64,000 nucleotides of DNA, from contig CP011392.1 of NCBI GenBank assembly GCA_001005265.1, positions 310,001 to 374,000 of the forward strand, written 5' to 3'. This document shows, in pieces, positions 59,696 to 64,000 of the stretch (within the stretch, counting starts at the first letter, position 1; each line of letters opens with the position of its first letter). Source of the DNA: Dehalogenimonas sp. WBC-2. Lineage in GTDB: Bacteria > Chloroflexota > Dehalococcoidia > Dehalococcoidales > Dehalococcoidaceae. The notes under the pieces were generated by a model. It did not search any database. It was given only the letters and a program-made list of their open reading frames with translations, and had not been told where the DNA came from. Position numbers and translations under genes: made by a program.

Positions 59696-60174
59696 CTTAC
59701 CCCGGCCTTCTTTTGACGGGCGACGGCATCAAGTATCCGGCTGGTGGAAGTGCGGCCGTAAATTTCATCGTTGATGAGCACGACCGGCGCCAGTGCGCAG
59801 GCTCCGATGCAGGCCACGGTATCCAGGGTGTATTCCAGATCAGATGTGGTTTCACCCGGTTTGATGCCCAGCTGCCGTTCAAGTTCCGACAGTATGCGTT
59901 CACCGCCGCCTACGTGGCAGGCGGTGCCGCGACAGGCTTTAATGATGTTGCGTCCGACAGGCTTGAAGCGGAACTGGGTATAGAAAGAAGCGACGCTGTA
60001 AACGGTACTCTCGGAAAGACCCAGCCGTTCCGCAGCGGCGGCTACAGCCTGGGGAGAGATAAAGCCGAGGTGCTCCTGGAGGCGCTGGAGCATGGGGATG
60101 AGATTGGCGCGGTCACGACCGAAACCTTCAATAACAGCCTTAAGCATATCCTGGGGTACTGTTTTAATTGACAT
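59677..60174 (-). CDS. NuoE/HymA-like [2Fe-2S] subunit
   Basis: 165-residue thioredoxin-fold protein. The four cluster cysteines are in CRGTACHVGG (about 88-93) and CIGACALAPVVLIND (about 129-133). The N-terminal helical part (LQRLQEHLGFISPQAV) is typical of NuoE. It overlaps the NuoF-like gene by about 19 bases and is the first gene of the operon ending in acpS. Confidence 0.93.
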   Translation of the reverse strand: MSIKTVPQDMLKAVIEGFGRDRANLIPMLQRLQEHLGFISPQAVAAAAERLGLSESTVYSVASFYTQFRFKPVGRNIIKACRGTACHVGGGERILSELERQLGIKPGETTSDLEYTLDTVACIGACALAPVVLINDEIYGRTSTSRILDAVARQKKAGVSCACRP

Positions 60175-60288
60175 TTATACCACCTGAAGCGCCGGAATCA
60201 CAGGTATTAGAATCTTTGCCGGGAGAGTTTCAATTATAGACTATCCATCCCGGTGCGGCAAAGGATTTTGGGTACAAACGATTGGCGG

Positions 60289-60317
60289 TTGACTTCAAGA
60301 CGTTCAAGTGGGATAAT
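60289..60317 (+). promoter_or_regulatory. Predicted promoter of the initiator tRNA gene
   Basis: TTGACT (60289-60294), 17 bases and GATAAT (60312-60317), ending 15 bases before the tRNA. Confidence 0.7.
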
Positions 60318-61944
60318 AGAACTCTATCTGACGCGGGGTGGAGCAGTGGCAGCTCGTCGGGCTCATAACCCGAAGGTCATAGGTTCGAATCCTATCCCCG
60401 CTACCATTTGGTACAGTACCAAGAACCCCTGTTTCCCCAACGTTATTGATCGTATTTGGGAATGGCGCGAAATACTCAACCTCCACTTGATTGCCCAAAA
60501 CACGGATCTCTTTCACGAAACTTCGAAACAGCGCTTTTTGTTCGCTGATTGATCCTTCCTGAAGTACCTGCTCCATTTCGGCTGAATATTCAACAAGGGT
60601 TTTTAAATCAATCCCGGTGACACGCTTGTCCGACTCTCCATAACTTAAATCCTCTTTGGTGCCTTGGAGTTGTTCTTGCTGGCTCCTTAACTGTTTTATT
60701 CGTGGAGCTAAATCCTCGAAATTAAAACTCCTGGATTCGAGCGCGTCATATAAGGCATCGAGTTTTCGCGAAACCTCACCAAGTTCAGAATCAACTGTTT
60801 TTAATTTGTTGAAGTATTCGGATGAGGCTTGCTCTTCTTCTTCGGCGATCATTTTGAGAACTTGTTGTAAATTGTCCTGGGTTAGAGCCTTTGCCATAAT
60901 TTCATTGATGATCCGACTCTCGAACTTTCGGGCATTGATGTAATTGGCCTTGCAACTGCCCGCTCCTTTTTTAAGTAGATTACCGCAAACGTAATAGGCG
61001 AACTGACCGCTCTTGGCCTGCTGGCCGATTAGAGCTTTCCCGCAATGGCCGCATTTGATGATGCCGCTCAATAAGTATTGGCTTGAAACACGTTTGGGAT
61101 GAATATTGTTTGGAGCTCGACTCGCGATGGCGTTTTGCACCTGTAAGAACACCTCACGGTCGATGATGGCTTCCCATGCACTCTCCACTCTTGTAGGAAC
61201 AAGGTCTTTCTTAGTCCGGCTTCGCTTGCCCCAGACGGAAGCGCCAGTATAAACCTCGTTGTTGATGATTTGCCAGAGGCTGGTGACGCACCAGTTTTTG
61301 CCCCTGGGTCCGGCAATGCCATCGTTATTCAATCCTTTGCACACTTCCTTAAGACCGTTACCCGATAGCGCTTCGTTGAAGATGCGTCTGATAACACCAG
61401 CTTGACTTGGTTCGGGTTCGAGCTTAGATCGGTCTTTCTCCCCATCTTTGACCTTAATTCGTCTGTAACCATAAGGGACAATGCCGGTGACGAAAAAGCC
61501 ACGTGATGCACTTTCTTTGATACCGCGCCGAACCTCTTCGCCCAAGTTGGCCGAGTAAAATTCGTCCAGGCTTTCGATTATTGCTTCCATTAACCTACCT
61601 GTCGGAGTGTCTTCGGATGGTTCGTTGATCGAAATCACCTGGACGCCGTGTTTGCGGCATATCGCTTTGAATACGATAGAGTCTTCCCGGGACCTCGAAA
61701 AACGGCTGAATTTCCAAACCAGTATCAATTCAAAAAGTTTTTGCGGCCGTCGAACAGCGGCGATCATTTCCCGGAAAGCAGGCCGGTGTGTTGTACAGCC
61801 AGTTTCGGCTGCATCGATGTATTCTTTAACGATCTCATGGCCTTTGCTCTCGGCATATGCCCTTAAAGCCTTAAGTTGGGCCGAAATCGAAAGATCAACA
61901 TCCTGTTTTTCGGATGAAACGCGAGCGTACAACACAACTTTCAT
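60304..61944 (-). CDS. Large serine recombinase of an integrated element
   Basis: 546 residues. The N-terminal resolvase domain begins VVLYARVSSEKQD, with the nucleophilic serine near residue 10. A recombinase domain follows (about 165-300), then a zinc ribbon (CGHCGKAL...CGN...C, about 298-330) and a coiled coil (about 360-440). The last 35 or so codons are read through the antisense strand of the initiator tRNA gene (the RIRTYDLRVMSP segment), so the chromosome supplies its C terminus. This places the integration site at the 3' end of the tRNA. Similar islands are known at tRNA and ssrA genes in Dehalococcoides. Confidence 0.93.
   Translation of the reverse strand: MKVVLYARVSSEKQDVDLSISAQLKALRAYAESKGHEIVKEYIDAAETGCTTHRPAFREMIAAVRRPQKLFELILVWKFSRFSRSREDSIVFKAICRKHGVQVISINEPSEDTPTGRLMEAIIESLDEFYSANLGEEVRRGIKESASRGFFVTGIVPYGYRRIKVKDGEKDRSKLEPEPSQAGVIRRIFNEALSGNGLKEVCKGLNNDGIAGPRGKNWCVTSLWQIINNEVYTGASVWGKRSRTKKDLVPTRVESAWEAIIDREVFLQVQNAIASRAPNNIHPKRVSSQYLLSGIIKCGHCGKALIGQQAKSGQFAYYVCGNLLKKGAGSCKANYINARKFESRIINEIMAKALTQDNLQQVLKMIAEEEEQASSEYFNKLKTVDSELGEVSRKLDALYDALESRSFNFEDLAPRIKQLRSQQEQLQGTKEDLSYGESDKRVTGIDLKTLVEYSAEMEQVLQEGSISEQKALFRSFVKEIRVLGNQVEVEYFAPFPNTINNVGETGVLGTVPNGSGDRIRTYDLRVMSPTSCHCSTPRQIEFYYPT
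60332..60406 (+). tRNA. Initiator tRNA-fMet(CAU)
   Basis: The anticodon loop CTCATAA gives CAU. Three consecutive G-C pairs (GGG/CCC) close the anticodon stem, the hallmark of initiators. In the acceptor stem, position 1 (C, 60332) faces U (60402), so the first pair is mismatched as in initiators, although the usual partner is A. The discriminator is A and the CCA is encoded. The D-arm part GGAGCAGTGGCAGCTCG and T arm ATAGG-TTCGAAT-CCTAT are regular. Confidence 0.9.
60396..60422. other. Putative attachment site at the tRNA-fMet 3' end
   Basis: The tRNA acceptor 3' strand plus CCA (60396-60406) is followed after one base by a perfect palindrome, TTGGTAC-A-GTACCAA (60408-60422). Dyad symmetry is expected in serine-recombinase att sites. 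The other end of the element lies outside the window, so the core cannot be fixed. Confidence 0.5.
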
Positions 61945-61956
61945 GAGACACCTCCC

Positions 61957-62856
61957 TTATAACCCTAGACTGGCACAGATGCGGCAAGTACCTGGGATGA
62001 ATTCAATCATCTCCAGGTCATCTATTCGATCCCTAACTTTTTTTGCAGCGTCCTCCAGTTCCAGTGAAGCGGCCGTAAGTCGGGTTATCGCCTTCGACGC
62101 TAACCATGCCTTGTAAGCCTCTACAAGCCCTAACCTAACATTTTCTTCCTGTCCGCGGGCCAGAGCCAGGATTGAGCCTCCGCGCCTGATGTCGCCGTGA
62201 GGTTCGATGGTGATTCCCTGAATAAATTCATCTGAGCTAACGCGGGGCTTTCCAAGTGCGAAGGAATAGAAGATATCCCCTGTGGTATAGGAGTAAACGA
62301 AGGGACGCGAGGGCTCATCCTTATCGATCATGGGCAGCCCGGTATTATTCTCGATGATTTCCTTGAGATCGTATTGGGCTTCAACGGCGGCAAGGTGCAA
62401 CGTTTGGTTCGATTTCCCCCATGCCTTCAGAAGCCTCCATAGCTTGTCGTTCGTGAGGTGCTGTTTAAGCAGAATCCATTCTTTGGTTTCCGTGCCCTGG
62501 ATTAGCGGAATTTGTTGTATCTCCTGGAGCGAGACTTCACGTTCCCTAAAGATACTGGAAGGGTTATGGCGATCGCGTTGCCAGGAAAGTGGTGCTTTGG
62601 AAATGTCAACGGTGGCGATGGTTGATTTAAGCCCCTTGAGTGTCGCCATGAGTTTGTCGTTGTGTTTGAGCAGGGCATCCTTGAGTAGTTCGAGCCGGGC
62701 TTGACGGGACTGGCGTTCGAGGATCAGGCGGTCGACGGCCTTTTTAACTACTCGGTGATCGACCTTCTTTTCTCTAGAGATCTCAACGGTGCTTTTACCT
62801 TGGTCAAAAGAAGCGAGCCAGGCGCTCTGAATTACGTCGTCAAATTTTTTTGGCAT
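61957..62856 (-). CDS. Element-borne hypothetical protein with N-terminal helix-turn-helix
   Basis: About 299 residues from the ATG at 62856, which has an excellent ribosome site (AGGAGGGATTA). Residues 18-40 (STVEISREKKVDHRVVKKAV) look like a helix-turn-helix, followed by a long helix (40-75) and a mixed domain. The last segment has a CRIC pair. The gene sits 12 bp upstream of the recombinase on the same strand and is probably co-transcribed. A directionality or control role for the recombinase is an inference. Confidence 0.65.
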   Translation of the reverse strand: MPKKFDDVIQSAWLASFDQGKSTVEISREKKVDHRVVKKAVDRLILERQSRQARLELLKDALLKHNDKLMATLKGLKSTIATVDISKAPLSWQRDRHNPSSIFREREVSLQEIQQIPLIQGTETKEWILLKQHLTNDKLWRLLKAWGKSNQTLHLAAVEAQYDLKEIIENNTGLPMIDKDEPSRPFVYSYTTGDIFYSFALGKPRVSSDEFIQGITIEPHGDIRRGGSILALARGQEENVRLGLVEAYKAWLASKAITRLTAASLELEDAAKKVRDRIDDLEMIEFIPGTCRICASLGL

Positions 62857-62896
62857 TAATCCCTCCTGAGTTATAAGACAGTTTAGCATTTAAATA

Positions 62897-63166
62897 ATGC
62901 AACTACAAGCATTATTGAGCAAGCAACAATCTAAACTGTATGTATGGTTGCGGCTTGATAATCAGTGGGATAATGAAAAGGTGGGGGATAATCAATTCCA
63001 GCAAGAGAAAGAAGTCAACCCCGGAACTTTTGAAGGGTTTCGACTGCTGGCCAAATTATTGGTCCGACATCATCAACGCCGCACCTCGCGATCCGACCCC
63101 GAACCAACCAAAGATGTAACCCTAACCCCAGAAGCCCCTTTTCATTCCAATTTGGAACCTCATTAG
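62897..63166 (+). CDS. Doubtful small ORF
   Basis: 89 codons, Gln-rich at first and basic/Pro-rich later. No ribosome site precedes the ATG, and the composition is not distinctive. It is divergent from the gene at 62856. The interval 62857-63358 otherwise shows only AT-rich stretches and a small CCCCCATAAGGGGG hairpin at 63308-63321. Confidence 0.25.
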   Translation: MQLQALLSKQQSKLYVWLRLDNQWDNEKVGDNQFQQEKEVNPGTFEGFRLLAKLLVRHHQRRTSRSDPEPTKDVTLTPEAPFHSNLEPH

Positions 63167-63358
63167 TAGGAAGCCCAATGTTAAAAATAATGTGCAGACT
63201 GGAATTTTTAAATGAGCCTTCAAATGGTGTTAAGGCTCGGTTCAAGTCGTATTCAAATTCGGTTCAAGATAAATTCAAGTGTGGGTGTCAATCGTTCAAA
63301 TAAACGGCCCCCATAAGGGGGTCAAATAGAATCAAAAATAGTACTGGGGGAAGGCATT

Positions 63359-64000
63359 ATGAAAGAGTTTTCCGCGGCAAAGCAGCTCCAGGTAATCAGG
63401 CTCTATTTCCAGGGATTTTCCTATGAAGAAATCGCAATCAAAGCTTCTGTCAGCATTGGTTCGGTGTCGAACATTGTAGCAGCGCTTAAAGCCGGCCAGT
63501 TTCCGATAGCAGCCGACATTACCGAAGAAATAGACGGCTTGAGGGAGCTATCGGTTTCCTTAAAACAATCCAACACCAACCCGATGAAAGCGATGACAGG
63601 TTTGTCGGTGTTATCCACGATGATCGACCTTGGAATCGAGCCTTCGGAGCTGGCTCAGCTCAAGCCTGCGATCAAAGCCTGCGGCAGTAATGACTCGGAA
63701 ACAGTGGCCTTGCTAACCGCTGCCAAAGCGATCATGGAAGTGGAGAAAAACACAGGAATTTCTTGTTCTGAACTCAAGGATCAGGTAGTCGAACTTGAGG
63801 CCAAGGCTGCCCAACTAGATCCTCTGGCCAAAGAAGTCTCTGCGAAAAAATCAGAACTGAAAAAACTGGATGTGACTATCACTCAACAAAATGTGCAAAT
63901 TTCGGACAACAATAAAATTCTCGCTAATCTTCAGGCTGAAATTACCTCAAGGAAGCAAGAAAAACTCAAGACAGACAGTCTCGTGGCCGACCTGGAGAAG
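63359..64000 (+). CDS. Element-borne HTH and coiled-coil protein, 5' part
   Basis: An ATG at 63359, about 8 bases after GGGGGAAGG, opens 214 codons with no stop up to the window edge. Residues 8-40 (LQVIRLYFQGFSYEEIAI, then VSIGSVSNIVAALKAG) form a helix-turn-helix like that of site-specific DNA-binding or transposon-type regulators. From about residue 135 the chain is a continuous heptad-rich coiled coil (ELEAKAAQLDPLAKEVSAKK). It is part of the integrated element. The rest is missing, so the function is unknown. Confidence 0.7.
   Translation, partial: MKEFSAAKQLQVIRLYFQGFSYEEIAIKASVSIGSVSNIVAALKAGQFPIAADITEEIDGLRELSVSLKQSNTNPMKAMTGLSVLSTMIDLGIEPSELAQLKPAIKACGSNDSETVALLTAAKAIMEVEKNTGISCSELKDQVVELEAKAAQLDPLAKEVSAKKSELKKLDVTITQQNVQISDNNKILANLQAEITSRKQEKLKTDSLVADLEK

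Overview
The window looks like a chromosomal segment of a Dehalococcoidia bacterium (Chloroflexota), most probably close to Dehalogenimonas. This is inferred from gene content and order (an isoprenoid/envelope cluster next to proS and ispG), from dispersed CTTCGAC-type hairpin repeats, and from a large serine recombinase sitting at a tRNA gene. No marker search was possible.

Region 1 (1-26 kb) is core housekeeping. On the minus strand lie uppS-cdsA, an M29 aminopeptidase, a lipocytochrome, then dxr-rseP-ispG-DUF-proS. A frameshifted four-helix-bundle gene interrupts the rseP-ispG junction. On the plus strand are rplU-rpmA-rpmE, a DUF1385 membrane protein, pdxS and purL-purQ. Further on are a peptide-binding lipoprotein, a secreted HExxH peptidase, aroF-type DAHP synthase, argC, a CPA2 antiporter and a NodIJ-like ABC exporter. 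Two genes appear to use rare start codons: rplU (ATT) and rsfS (CTG).

Region 2 (26-41 kb) holds tRNA-Ser(GCU), miaB-yajC, nadB-nadC, a membrane GGDEF/HD-GYP protein, an orphan PilT, a winged-helix/coiled-coil gene pair, an ICMT-like methyltransferase coupled to a GH3-type acyl-amide synthetase behind a palindromic operator, and an ECF sigma factor with a putative membrane partner.

Region 3 (41-52 kb) is accessory. It has an orphan terminase pair, a single-chain restriction-methylase, a Septu-like ATPase/HNH pair, a protein with two winged-helix units fused to a nuclease, a small GIY-YIG nuclease, and dense hairpin repeats including a direct duplication of about 165 bp that brackets arfB, a phosphatase and ywbE. 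A 64-69 bp element with covarying inverted termini occurs at 27990 and 41176.

Region 4 (52-60.4 kb) returns to chromosome: ruvC-yebC, marR plus a 14-TM exporter, a DUF3068 protein behind a FadR-like box, acpS, and a NuoE/NuoF pair with a truncated molybdopterin-oxidoreductase-like subunit.

Region 5 (60.4-64 kb) is the start of an integrated element. The serine recombinase reads through the initiator tRNA gene on its antisense strand, and the element runs off the window.
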